Shown here piece after piece: positions 56,350 through 64,000 of a stretch of DNA of 64,000 nucleotides (the first letter of the stretch is position 1; every line of letters begins with the position of its first letter). This stretch comes from Rheinheimera lutimaris (GTDB taxonomy: Bacteria; Pseudomonadota; Gammaproteobacteria; Enterobacterales; Alteromonadaceae): NCBI RefSeq assembly GCF_013283795.1, contig NZ_JABSOD010000009.1:113284-177283 (forward strand), written 5' to 3'. The translations under genes were made by a program, and so were the position numbers. Below the pieces are notes generated by a model that did no database searches, was not told the DNA's origin, and was given only the letters and a program-made list of their open reading frames with translations.

Positions 56350-57666
56350 ATGTCTTCAGATTCTAAAGTGCCGGTAAACCGGTTGTCGCGATTGGGTAAT
56401 TTGGCGTCGTTAGCAAGTCGGGTTGCCGGCGGTATGGTGGCCGAGGGCGCGCGTCAGCTGGCTCAGGGTAACAGACCCACTAAAGCCGGTATGTTACTTA
56501 CTACCGCTAATGTGCGCCGTGTCGCCGACAAACTAGCGCATTTACGTGGCGCAGCGATGAAAGTGGGGCAGCTGCTGTCAATGGACGCCGGGGACATGTT
56601 ACCGCCGGAGCTGAGCGATATTTTGGCCCGCTTACGCGCCGGCGCCAACCCGATGTTGCCAAAGCAACTAACGCAGGTATTACGCACTGAACTGGGCGAA
56701 AACTGGCTGTCACATTTCAGTGATTTCAGCTATCAGCCGCTGGCAGCAGCTTCTATCGGTCAGGTACACCTGGCCTATCATGATAACGGCACCCGGCTGG
56801 CAGTAAAGGTGCAATACCCGGGTATAAAAGACAGCATCGACAGCGATGTGGACAATGTCGCCAGCTTGCTGCGCATCAGTGGTTTGTTGCCTGAAGCCGT
56901 AGATTACCAAAGCCTGTTACAGCAGGCCAAACTGCAACTTAAAAACGAAGCCGATTATTTATCGGAAGCGGCATACTTGCAGCGCTATCGTGATTTTTTG
57001 CAGCACGATAATGCCTATTTATTGCCCGAGCCGTTTATGGCGATCAGTACCGCCAATATTCTGTGCATGAGTTATGTCGACGGGGTGGCAATAGAGTCTT
57101 TACAACAGGATAGCCAGGCAGAACGTGACAGGGTAATGCAGTTGCTGTTCAGTCTGTTTTTTCGAGAGCTGTTTGAGTTTAAATTGGTGCAAACGGATCC
57201 GAATTTCGCCAATTACCTGTATAACCGCGCAACGGGGCAACTGGTGTTACTGGATTTTGGAGCCTGTCGCGATTATCCGCCGGCTTTTAGTAACGCGTAT
57301 CGTAATTTATTTGCGGCTGCTATTATTGATGACCAGCACGCAATAGATAAGGCCCTGACAGATATCGGCTTTTTTAGTCAGCATATTCAGCCCGGGCAAA
57401 AGCAGGCTGTCATTAATTTAGTGCAGTTGGCCTGTGAGCCGTTAAAACAACAGCGGTTTGATTTTGGCCAGAGCGATCTGGCCCGCCGGCTGCGCGATGC
57501 CGGCACTGCATTAAGCCTGAAACAAGACTACTGGCATACGCCACCGGTTGATGCGCTGTTTTTGCACCGCAAAATTGCCGGTTTATATTTGTTAGCGGCC
57601 AAACTTAATGCCGGCGTTAATGTGCGCGGGCTGCTGCAACCTTATTTAGCACCGGAGGCTGAATGA
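56350..57666 (+). CDS. ABC1/UbiB-family atypical kinase (ADCK3/4-like)
   Basis: A 438-residue UbiB-family protein. It has the KxGQ motif (GAAMKVGQLLSMD, near residue 75), an Ala-rich nucleotide loop (QPLAAASIGQVHLA), the invariant lysine in LAVKVQYPG and the metal-binding VLLDFGACRDY. Family members bind ATP and support ubiquinone synthesis or lipid homeostasis. No membrane helix is present, unlike UbiB itself, so this is the ADCK3/4-like soluble subgroup. It overlaps mipA by 4 bp. Confidence 0.9.
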   Translation: MSSDSKVPVNRLSRLGNLASLASRVAGGMVAEGARQLAQGNRPTKAGMLLTTANVRRVADKLAHLRGAAMKVGQLLSMDAGDMLPPELSDILARLRAGANPMLPKQLTQVLRTELGENWLSHFSDFSYQPLAAASIGQVHLAYHDNGTRLAVKVQYPGIKDSIDSDVDNVASLLRISGLLPEAVDYQSLLQQAKLQLKNEADYLSEAAYLQRYRDFLQHDNAYLLPEPFMAISTANILCMSYVDGVAIESLQQDSQAERDRVMQLLFSLFFRELFEFKLVQTDPNFANYLYNRATGQLVLLDFGACRDYPPAFSNAYRNLFAAAIIDDQHAIDKALTDIGFFSQHIQPGQKQAVINLVQLACEPLKQQRFDFGQSDLARRLRDAGTALSLKQDYWHTPPVDALFLHRKIAGLYLLAAKLNAGVNVRGLLQPYLAPEAE

Positions 57667-58484
57667 CGCTTTTTTACCGTTCTGCTGTCGCGGCAGCCAC
57701 GTTAATCTGCCTGCCGCTGTCGGCAGAACAGCCGGCATTACCGTTGTGGGAAGCTGGTGTAGTGGGCATTAATGTTAATCAGTTGGCGTATCCGGGCTCC
57801 GATCAACTGGTGCGGCGCAATTTTGTTTTGCCCTACCTGGTGTATCGCGGTGATATTTTGCGCGCCGATCGCGATAATGTCGGCTTAAGAGCGTTTAAAA
57901 CCGATAGTTTAGAGCTGGATGTGGGTTTTGCCGGCTCTTTGGGCTCGTCAGACACCGATATTGCCGTGCGTGACGGTATGAAAAACTTAGGTACCTTAAT
58001 AGAAGCCGGCCCGCGCTTACGCTGGACCTTAAGTGAAGATGTATTTGGCGCCAGAGTGCGGGCTGATTTTCCGCTGCGTGCCGTATTTGATTTAAGCAAC
58101 AGCCTTAATTATAACGGTGTCAGTTTTGAACCCGGCCTGTATGCCGATATCACCACAGCAAAGGGTACCTTTTATGCATTGGGTGCCAGCGCAGTGTTTG
58201 GCAGTGAAAAGCTCAGTGATTACTTTTATCAGGTATCCGCCGCCGATGTAACGCCAAACCGGCCATTGTTTAATGCACAAGGCGGTTTAATTGCGCTGCG
58301 CGGCTCTGTAAGTGTTGGCAAACGATTTACGCCCAAATGGCGTGGCTTTGGTTTTGGCCGTTATGAGTCGACACAGGGCGCTAAAAATGCCGACAGCCCG
58401 CTGTTAGTAGAGCGCAGCGGCTGGTCATTTGGTGTTGGGGTAACCTATATCTGGGCAGAGTCGGCGCAAAAAGTAGCCTATTAA
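57663..58484 (+). CDS. MipA/OmpV-family outer membrane protein
   Basis: A 273-residue exported beta-barrel protein. A signal peptide (AVAAATLICLPLSAEQ) is followed by alternating strands typical of MipA/OmpV, with the early LWEAGVVGINVNQLAYPGSDQ and a C-terminal strand that ends in an aromatic residue (YIWAESAQKVAY). MipA scaffolds murein enzymes in E. coli, while OmpV-like members act as porins or sensors; which applies is unclear. Confidence 0.87.
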   Translation: MTLFYRSAVAAATLICLPLSAEQPALPLWEAGVVGINVNQLAYPGSDQLVRRNFVLPYLVYRGDILRADRDNVGLRAFKTDSLELDVGFAGSLGSSDTDIAVRDGMKNLGTLIEAGPRLRWTLSEDVFGARVRADFPLRAVFDLSNSLNYNGVSFEPGLYADITTAKGTFYALGASAVFGSEKLSDYFYQVSAADVTPNRPLFNAQGGLIALRGSVSVGKRFTPKWRGFGFGRYESTQGAKNADSPLLVERSGWSFGVGVTYIWAESAQKVAY

Positions 58485-58512
58485 ACCGGCGGCGCTGCAT
58501 TGCGGCGCCGGT
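58485..58512. other. GC-rich stem-loop between mipA and yghU
   Basis: ACCGGCG (58485-58491) and CGCCGGT (58506-58512) pair around a GC-rich loop in the convergent gap. No T-run follows on either strand, so its role as a terminator is doubtful. Confidence 0.35.
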
Positions 58513-58532
58513 GATAAACCGCTACTGATGCA

Positions 58533-59372
58533 TTACAGTTTAAAGGCCGCAAAATCGTCGTTGCTGTGACGTTCAGGCAGTTGCGGCCCGTCGCCAAAGT
58601 TACGGTTAACAATGTAACCGCGTTTAACCGCAGGGCGCGCATCAAGCTGTTTTGCCCAGCGCATTAAATGCGTGTAGCTTTGGGTATCTAAAAACTCTGC
58701 TGCATTGTAAGCACGGTTTAACGCTATACCGCCATACCACGGCCAAATGGCCATATCGGCAATGCTGTATTCATCGCCGGCGACAAACTCATACTTAGCC
58801 AGTTGTTTATCTAACACGTCTAACTGGCGTTTGGTTTCCATGGCATAACGGTTTATCGGGTATTCAAACTTTTCCGGGGCGTACGCATAAAAGTGGCCAA
58901 AGCCACCCCCAACAAAGGGGGCACTGCCCATTTGCCAAAACAGCCAGTTCAGCACTTCGGTGCGTTTGGCGTGGTCTTTGGGTAAAAAGGCACCGAACTT
59001 TTCCGCCAGGTACAACAATATAGAGCCGGACTCGAACACCCTGGTACCGGTGGTAGTATCCAGCAGCGCCGGAATTTTAGAATTAGGGTTTAGCTCAACA
59101 AAGCCACTGCCAAACTGCTCGCCGTCTTTAATACTGATCAGCCAGGCGTCGTATTCAGCGTTTTTATGTCCTGCGGCCAGTAATTCTTCCAGCATAATGT
59201 TGACTTTAACGCCGTTAGGCGTTGCCAGAGAGTATAACTGCAACGGCTGTTTACCAACCGGCAGGGTTTTGTCATGCGTCGCACCGGCTACCGGGCGGTT
59301 AATGGCTGCAAACTGGCCGCCATTTTCGGCGTCCCACTGCCAGACTTTGGGCGGGGTATACTGTTGGCTCAT
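58533..59372 (-). CDS. yghU: YghU-type glutathione transferase / disulfide reductase
   Basis: A 279-residue protein highly similar to E. coli YghU (VWQWDAENGGQFAAINRPVAGATHDKTLPVGK; LPVGKQPLQLYSLATPNGVKV; ESGSILLYLAEKFG). The thioredoxin-like N-terminal domain binds two glutathione molecules, and an all-helical C-terminal domain follows. It reduces organic disulfides and hydroperoxides. A clear AAGGAG lies five bases before the ATG. Confidence 0.96.
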   Translation of the reverse strand: MSQQYTPPKVWQWDAENGGQFAAINRPVAGATHDKTLPVGKQPLQLYSLATPNGVKVNIMLEELLAAGHKNAEYDAWLISIKDGEQFGSGFVELNPNSKIPALLDTTTGTRVFESGSILLYLAEKFGAFLPKDHAKRTEVLNWLFWQMGSAPFVGGGFGHFYAYAPEKFEYPINRYAMETKRQLDVLDKQLAKYEFVAGDEYSIADMAIWPWYGGIALNRAYNAAEFLDTQSYTHLMRWAKQLDARPAVKRGYIVNRNFGDGPQLPERHSNDDFAAFKL

Positions 59373-59519
59373 AATGGCTCCTTAAACCGGGCGTTGAAAA
59401 TATATATACGATGAACAGACTTACACAGGATATAGTTACGCAGGCAAAATATCTCAAGAGGCTGACAAGTAACATGCATACCACTTTGTTCTACCAGATA
59501 ACCAAACCAACTAACCGCT

Positions 59520-60743
59520 ATGCAGCTTAAATGGCTTAATTCGCTGACACAGGTATCGCCGCAGCAGTGGGATGCTTTGTTTACCAACGATAACAACGAC
59601 AAAAATCCGTTTTGCCGGCATGCGTTTTTATTGGCGCTGGAGCAGGGCGGCAGTGTTGGTGCCGGCGCTGCTTTGCATCATAGCGGCTGGCAGAGCCAAC
59701 ATCTTACGTTGTGGCAGGACGACGTTTTACTGGCTGCGGTACCCGGCTATATTAAAAGCCACTCATACGGCGAATACCTGTTCGACTGGCAAATTGCCGA
59801 TGCGTACCGCCAGTATCAGCTGCCGTATTACCCGAAATGGATAGCGGCCATCCCGTTTACGCCGGTTACCGGGCCCAGGTTTGGCGTGCTCAGCCGCGAC
59901 CTTACCGACAGCCTGTTGCCGCATATCTGTGCTGCACTAAAGCAGCGCCTTGCAGCACAGGATTTTTGCAGCGTGCAGTGGCTGTACAGCAGCGCGCAAT
60001 TACAGCAAAGCCTGACAGAGCAGGGCTTTTTAGCCCGGCATGATGTGCAGTTTTTATGGCACAACGCCGGTTATCATCAGTTTGACGATTTTTTACAGCA
60101 ACTTGACGGTCGCAAGCGCAAACAACTTCGTAAAGAACGTAGCAAAACAGCCGGTTTTACCCTTAAAACCCTGCATGGCGACGAACTTAGCGCTGCGGAT
60201 TGGCAAGCGGTGATCCGCTGTTACCAGGCGACCTATTTAAAGCGCTCCGGTCATCGGGGTTATATCAGCGAACAAAGCTTTATGGCATTGGCGCAAATGA
60301 TGCCCGGCAACATAGTGGTATTTGCCGCTTTTGCCGGCCCATCTGAAGAGCACAATACTGAGAGTATGGCAGAGAGCACAGCAGAGAGCATGATTGCCGC
60401 CGCGCTGTGTTTTAAAAGCGGCGATACCTTATTCGGCCGTTACTGGGGCGCGCTTATCGATGCAGAGCACCTGCATTTTGAGCTGTGCTATTACCAGGGT
60501 ATTGAATACTGTATTCAGCATGGTTTGCGCTACTTTGATGCCGGTGCCCAGGGCGAGCATAAACTTAAACGCGGTTTTGCGCCGGTAATGCGTTATGGCA
60601 GCTATTTGTTTGCAGAAACGCCGCTAAGCGGGGCTATTGCAGGCTATTTTGAAAAAGAAACTTGCCAGCTACGGCACTATCAAACTGAGGCTGTTTTGAA
60701 GCTTCCTTATATCAAAAAGCAATGTAACATGCCGGATCGGTAA
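59520..60743 (+). CDS. FemAB-like GNAT acyltransferase family protein (DUF482)
   Basis: A 407-residue cytoplasmic protein of the FemAB-like family (PF04339). The conserved start (WDALFTNDNNDKNPFCRHAFLLALE), PYYPKWIAAIPFTPVTGPRF near residue 105 and the DGRKRKQLRKERSKTAGF basic motif are present, with two GNAT-like folds. The function is unknown; a role in peptidoglycan or peptide acylation has been proposed for the family. Between residues about 275 and 295 it carries a short repeat ES(M/T)A encoded by 12-bp near-repeats. Confidence 0.83.
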   Translation: MQLKWLNSLTQVSPQQWDALFTNDNNDKNPFCRHAFLLALEQGGSVGAGAALHHSGWQSQHLTLWQDDVLLAAVPGYIKSHSYGEYLFDWQIADAYRQYQLPYYPKWIAAIPFTPVTGPRFGVLSRDLTDSLLPHICAALKQRLAAQDFCSVQWLYSSAQLQQSLTEQGFLARHDVQFLWHNAGYHQFDDFLQQLDGRKRKQLRKERSKTAGFTLKTLHGDELSAADWQAVIRCYQATYLKRSGHRGYISEQSFMALAQMMPGNIVVFAAFAGPSEEHNTESMAESTAESMIAAALCFKSGDTLFGRYWGALIDAEHLHFELCYYQGIEYCIQHGLRYFDAGAQGEHKLKRGFAPVMRYGSYLFAETPLSGAIAGYFEKETCQLRHYQTEAVLKLPYIKKQCNMPDR

Positions 60744-60881
60744 AATATGCAAGAAATTTTTAACAGGCCTTATCAAGTGAGCCATCTATAACGTTAATTA
60801 GGTATTAACAGATATTAAGTGGCGTAATCGTTTTTTACTTCTATCATTTAATCTGACTCAAGTGAAACGGGCTAATATTTG

Positions 60882-61427
60882 ATGGCTGCATCTAAAATCC
60901 AGGTTGAAAACTTACCTGTAAAACACAGTAAAGAGGTTTTTTTACTGCAATTAGTCAGTCAGCTCAGTAAAACTCTTGAAGATGTTGTTGGTTTAGAGGA
61001 TGCCGAAGGTTTTATCAGTTTGGTTGGTACCCGAATAGGAAAGCTTTTGAATGCTGACTACCATACAGCGTCTTGTGTAAATGAAAGTTTCGATTTGGAA
61101 ACCGTTGCCCGTGTTTTGGTAGATTTAAAACATCGTATTGATGGTAATTTTAAAATTGATTCATTGAGTCCGGATAAGATTGTTCTTTTAAATTCTCGCT
61201 GTCCTTTTGGTGATAAAGTTATTGGCAAACCCTCTTTATGTATGATGACTTCGAATGTTTTTGGCCGAATTACTGCAGATAATCTTGGTTATGCTAAAGT
61301 CGAGCTGGATGAGACAATTGCAAAATCTGATGGGCGTTGCCGAATAGTTATTCACTTGGTTTATGAGCAAGCGGAAGATAATTCTGCACGCGAATATTTT
61401 CAGGATACTACCTCAGACCGTCAGTAG
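60882..61427 (+). CDS. Methanogen output domain 1-like (MetOD1) protein
   Basis: A 181-residue cytoplasmic protein. The C-terminal 100 residues (VLVDLKHRIDGNF...KIVLLNSRCPFGDKVIGKPSLCMMTSNVFGRITADNLGYAKVELDETIAKSDGRCRI) match the MetOD1-type domain seen alone or in signalling proteins. Three cysteines (CPFG, LCMM, GRCR) are conserved-looking and could bind a cofactor or metal. It stops 14 bp before a GGDEF gene that has its own strong ribosome site, which suggests a partner sensor. The ATG is preferred over an adjacent TTG. Confidence 0.72.
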   Translation: MAASKIQVENLPVKHSKEVFLLQLVSQLSKTLEDVVGLEDAEGFISLVGTRIGKLLNADYHTASCVNESFDLETVARVLVDLKHRIDGNFKIDSLSPDKIVLLNSRCPFGDKVIGKPSLCMMTSNVFGRITADNLGYAKVELDETIAKSDGRCRIVIHLVYEQAEDNSAREYFQDTTSDRQ

Positions 61428-61441
61428 GAAAGGAGGCTGAC

Positions 61442-62353
61442 TTGCCTATTATCAATTCTGCTGATGGTATAATCGAATGCTTTAAGGAGGCTATTTTTAT
61501 ATGTACAACTGCTGGTGAAGTAGTACAAAGTAACTCTTCCGCTAATTCTCTCTTTAATACTTTTCAGTACGACTTTAGCCATAATGTTGTTAATTGGCTA
61601 ACTACGCATCATCAACAATTTGTTGAGTGGTTTCACATAAGTACCATTCAAACGGGGATTGTAAAAGGCAATATTAATCTGCCGGTTAATAATGAGTTTC
61701 GTCGTTATACAACACATCTCTGCGGTATACGTGAGAACGCCGTCACAAAACCTTACGCTGTTTTGATCAGGCTTGAGCCCAAAATGCGCAATATGGATTT
61801 CCAATTTCAAGATCTAAAACAACATATGCAACAAGTTAATCAGCATTTAAAAGTGGAATATCGTCATGCACACCAAGACGAGCTAACGGGGCTTTACAAT
61901 CGACGTCACTTTTATAGCGTAGCGTCGCGAGGCTACAACAACCTGGTTAACTCTACAAGCGCAGGTTGCCTGGTTATGCTTGATATTGATAATTTCAAAA
62001 AAATTAATGATGTTCACGGCCACGAGGCTGGCGATACCGTTTTAGCGCAGGTTGCTGCTATTCTAACAAACAACAGCCGCAATGAAGATATTCCTACCCG
62101 CTGGGGCGGCGAAGAGTTTATGTTGTTTTTGCGTAATATAAACGTGACGGACGCTCTGATCATAATCGACCGGATAAGAACATCAATTGCGTCTAACACT
62201 TTTATATACGGCTCTACTGATATTTATGTCACGGTAAGTATAGGCGTATGTTCATTGCAGCAGTCTCTTGATGAGACAATAAGATGTTGTGATGCAGCTT
62301 TATACACAGCGAAACGAAGCGGAAAAAACATGGTAATAGTTCATCAAGATTGA
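61442..62353 (+). CDS. GGDEF-domain diguanylate cyclase
   Basis: A 303-residue cyclase making c-di-GMP. The N-terminal 120 residues look like a PAS domain (IIECFKEAIFICTTAGEVVQSNSSANSLF). A short helical linker leads to the GGDEF domain (DELTGLYNRRHFY, LDIDNFKKINDVHGHEAGD). The active site is GGEEF at residues 222-226, and an RxxD inhibitory site (Arg213-Asp216) lies five residues before it, so product inhibition is likely. Translation starts at TTG, supported by AAGGAGG five bases upstream. It lies just after the MetOD1 gene. Confidence 0.9.
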   Translation: MPIINSADGIIECFKEAIFICTTAGEVVQSNSSANSLFNTFQYDFSHNVVNWLTTHHQQFVEWFHISTIQTGIVKGNINLPVNNEFRRYTTHLCGIRENAVTKPYAVLIRLEPKMRNMDFQFQDLKQHMQQVNQHLKVEYRHAHQDELTGLYNRRHFYSVASRGYNNLVNSTSAGCLVMLDIDNFKKINDVHGHEAGDTVLAQVAAILTNNSRNEDIPTRWGGEEFMLFLRNINVTDALIIIDRIRTSIASNTFIYGSTDIYVTVSIGVCSLQQSLDETIRCCDAALYTAKRSGKNMVIVHQD

Positions 62354-62357
62354 CATG

Positions 62358-62960
62358 TTAACTACGTATGAACTGCAGCAGGCGGTTATTTGCCGGCATG
62401 CTGTGATCCTGCTGTAAGCTGAAGCCTGAGGCGCCGGCCAAAGCAACCACCGCGGCTATATCACGAATACCCATCGCCGGGTCACGGCTTTTTAAGCTGG
62501 CATCAAAGGCGCGGTTACTGTCGCTGGTAAAACGGCCGTTATAGTTAAACGGGCCATAGATACACAACGTTGCCTCTGCTGTACAAAAGTCGTTTAAGCG
62601 CGCAAATAACTGCTGCACTACCGGCCACGGCATAATATGCAGGGTATTGGCGCTAAACACGGCGTCATAACCTTTAACCGTTGGCGCCGCCGCGTCGCGA
62701 ATATCCAACAGCAATGGCAAGGGCAGGTTAGGCAACGCTGCGCGGCGCAGCCTCTCGGTTAAATCAGGCAAATACAGCGCTTGATCCGATGCCTGCCAGT
62801 TAAGATGCGGCATGCCGGCAGCAAAATGCACAGCATGTTGGCCGGTACCGCTACCCACTTCCAGTACATTGCGGCAATTGGCAAATGCCTGTTGCAACAG
62901 CGCTAAAATCGGCGCTTTGTTGTTTTCACAGGCTTGCGAGAAGGGCAGATCGCTTTGCAT
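62358..62960 (-). CDS. DUF938-family SAM-dependent methyltransferase
   Basis: A 200-residue class I methyltransferase. The family start PFSQACENNKAPIL is followed by the SAM loop VLEVGSGTGQHAVHFA near residue 35, YDAVFSANTLHIMPW near 105 and CIYGPFNYNGRFTSDSNRAFD near 140. The substrate is unknown. I start at the ATG with AAAGG upstream, which gives the usual family length; the frame is open for 28 codons further. Confidence 0.87.
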   Translation of the reverse strand: MQSDLPFSQACENNKAPILALLQQAFANCRNVLEVGSGTGQHAVHFAAGMPHLNWQASDQALYLPDLTERLRRAALPNLPLPLLLDIRDAAAPTVKGYDAVFSANTLHIMPWPVVQQLFARLNDFCTAEATLCIYGPFNYNGRFTSDSNRAFDASLKSRDPAMGIRDIAAVVALAGASGFSLQQDHSMPANNRLLQFIRS

Positions 62961-63133
62961 AGTTTGTACAACCTTTGTCGTTTTTAAGGAGATTAAACGT
63001 GCACAAGAGTAACATCTTTGCAGTAAACAAGTGAATGAGTTCAACGCCGGAAGGTTCTGATTTTAAAAGTAACTAAAGTTAAAAGATAGCTTGCCGACAA
63101 CAAGTTAATAACCAAAGCTGCAAGGTAAGTGAT

Positions 63134-63859
63134 GTGAAAGTTAACTCCTCCTATACAGATCCGGCATCGAAAATTATATCGAACGGTGCTGCCATTGAAG
63201 TCAACAAACCGCTAAACAGTAAAGAGCAGTTAAACAGCGAGCTTGGGCGCCTGGCCGCGGACATTTATCACAAAGGTGAACACCAGGAAGCTGAGCCGGT
63301 TTACAACAGGGCGATGACGATAACAATAACAATGGTTGGTGCCGGGTTGACCAAAGAAGCCGAAGAACAAGAAGTAACTACTATTTCCAGGGCAAGCGCC
63401 AACCTTTATATGCCAAGTGGTGAGGTATCCAAGTCTGTTGAAAAAATGTTCTCTCAATATGGCAAGATCATGGCAGAGATAGCCAGCGAACTGCCTTCTT
63501 TAGCCGGTAAAAATTGGGGCCTGTCAATTAATCAATCAGGCGAACCGGAAGTTACCGGCTCACTCAGCGATGCTGAAAAAGCATTAATAGCTGAGAAGTT
63601 TACCAGCAATAAAGATTTTGTTGCCGCCGCTAAAGACTTTAAGTCAGGCTACCTGAAATACACTGAGCTCAGTGTAAGAGGCTGGTCAAACTATGACGTA
63701 AATGAAGAGAATTTTTCTAAGGTATTTGATTTAAAGGAGATATTGGACAACGTGCAAGGTAATGAAGCCTTTAAAAAAGCCTGGGGTAAAGACTTTAGCT
63801 GGCTTGAGCTTAACGATAATATTTCAGCTCAACTAAGCCGAAATGCGGAAAAACTTTAA
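63134..63859 (+). CDS. Unrecognised soluble protein
   Basis: A 241-residue hydrophilic protein with no signal peptide, membrane segment or family that I recognise. It is rich in Ser, Asn, Glu and Lys and largely helical in pattern (EQLNSELGRLAADIYHKGEHQEAEPVYN; KSVEKMFSQYGKIMAEIASEL). The start is GTG with AAGGTAA upstream. It is flanked by a divergent methyltransferase gene and a strong terminator, so it is probably transcribed alone. Confidence 0.65.
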   Translation: MKVNSSYTDPASKIISNGAAIEVNKPLNSKEQLNSELGRLAADIYHKGEHQEAEPVYNRAMTITITMVGAGLTKEAEEQEVTTISRASANLYMPSGEVSKSVEKMFSQYGKIMAEIASELPSLAGKNWGLSINQSGEPEVTGSLSDAEKALIAEKFTSNKDFVAAAKDFKSGYLKYTELSVRGWSNYDVNEENFSKVFDLKEILDNVQGNEAFKKAWGKDFSWLELNDNISAQLSRNAEKL

Positions 63860-63925
63860 TCTATAGCGTCAGGCTATACTTGGCGGTAGCATTTAATAAG
63901 ACTTAACATAATGGACGTTTGAATT

Positions 63926-63952
63926 ACGGGGCTTAAGCCCCGTTTTTATTTT
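63926..63952 (+). terminator. Rho-independent terminator after the orphan gene
   Basis: ACGGGGCTTAAGCCCCGT is a perfect palindrome forming the stem, followed by five Ts and further T-rich sequence. Nothing else is evident up to base 64000. Confidence 0.9.
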
Positions 63953-64000
63953 TAGTTAAGGGAATGGTAATACCCCCTAAAAATAACTGACGTCAAAAGT

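Noticed and set aside
60882..62353. Frameshift splitting a single MetOD1-GGDEF gene
   Set aside because: The second gene has its own AAGGAGG and TTG start at ideal spacing, so two genes are more likely than a broken fusion, though close homologues should be checked.

Overview
The window is a stretch of gammaproteobacterial chromosome, most likely from an Alteromonadales-type marine or freshwater bacterium close to Rheinheimera/Arsukibacterium. This rests on the set of proteins (ZapC, RMF, FabA, HexR, two-domain RlmKL, YbiT, DUF3466, MipA/OmpV) and on the gene order rlmKL-grx-uup-DUF3466-rmf-fabA, which is typical of Vibrio, Shewanella and Alteromonas relatives. The species assignment is inference. 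Genes are densely packed, and no insertion sequence, prophage, rRNA operon or CRISPR array is visible.

Layout. 1-10.7 kb holds housekeeping genes: the 3' part of a large NAD-glutamate dehydrogenase, pyrD, zapC, a methyltransferase, a secreted M14 peptidase, ygjV and selO. 10.7-15.7 kb is an accessory island. It carries four same-strand genes (SIR2-like, Mrr-like nuclease, an unrecognised protein with an Abi_C-like tail, and a NERD nuclease with zinc ribbons), followed by a DUF1778/GNAT toxin-antitoxin pair with a clear operator. 15.67-16.65 kb, on the minus strand, has four tandem initiator tRNA genes on a 162-bp repeat. Downstream lie 99-bp repeats made of tRNA 3' halves plus terminator hairpins, which decay with distance and resemble the rtT repeats of the E. 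coli tyrT operon.

16.8-26 kb is the rlmKL-to-fabA core block, interrupted by an AT-rich two-gene insertion of secreted or anchored proteins. 26-35 kb holds a two-domain QueD-like protein, M23 and M61 peptidases, hinT, a YciA-like thioesterase, a LytS/LytTR two-component pair, pfkA and an EamA permease. 35-43.4 kb is a central carbon module: pyk and hexR on the minus strand, and zwf-pgl-edd-glk-eda (pentose phosphate entry and Entner-Doudoroff) on the plus strand. HexR-type palindromes sit upstream of pyk and around the zwf promoter, so the hexR product probably coordinates both directions. maeA at 46.8 kb adds a malate-to-pyruvate route.

43.4-64 kb holds ybiT, dps, an HDOD protein, maeA, a DUF885 lipoprotein and an RND efflux pair. 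The pump gene is closely followed by an RNase J-like gene that appears to start at ATT. Then come a UbiB-family kinase-like gene overlapping mipA, yghU, a FemAB-like acyltransferase, a MetOD1-domain protein paired with a GGDEF cyclase, a DUF938 methyltransferase and an orphan protein.

The most unusual items are the tRNA-remnant repeats, the A37C change in two of the four initiator tRNA copies, the four-gene defence-like cluster, the ATT start of the RNase J-like gene, and the complementary degeneration of the two QueD-like halves.
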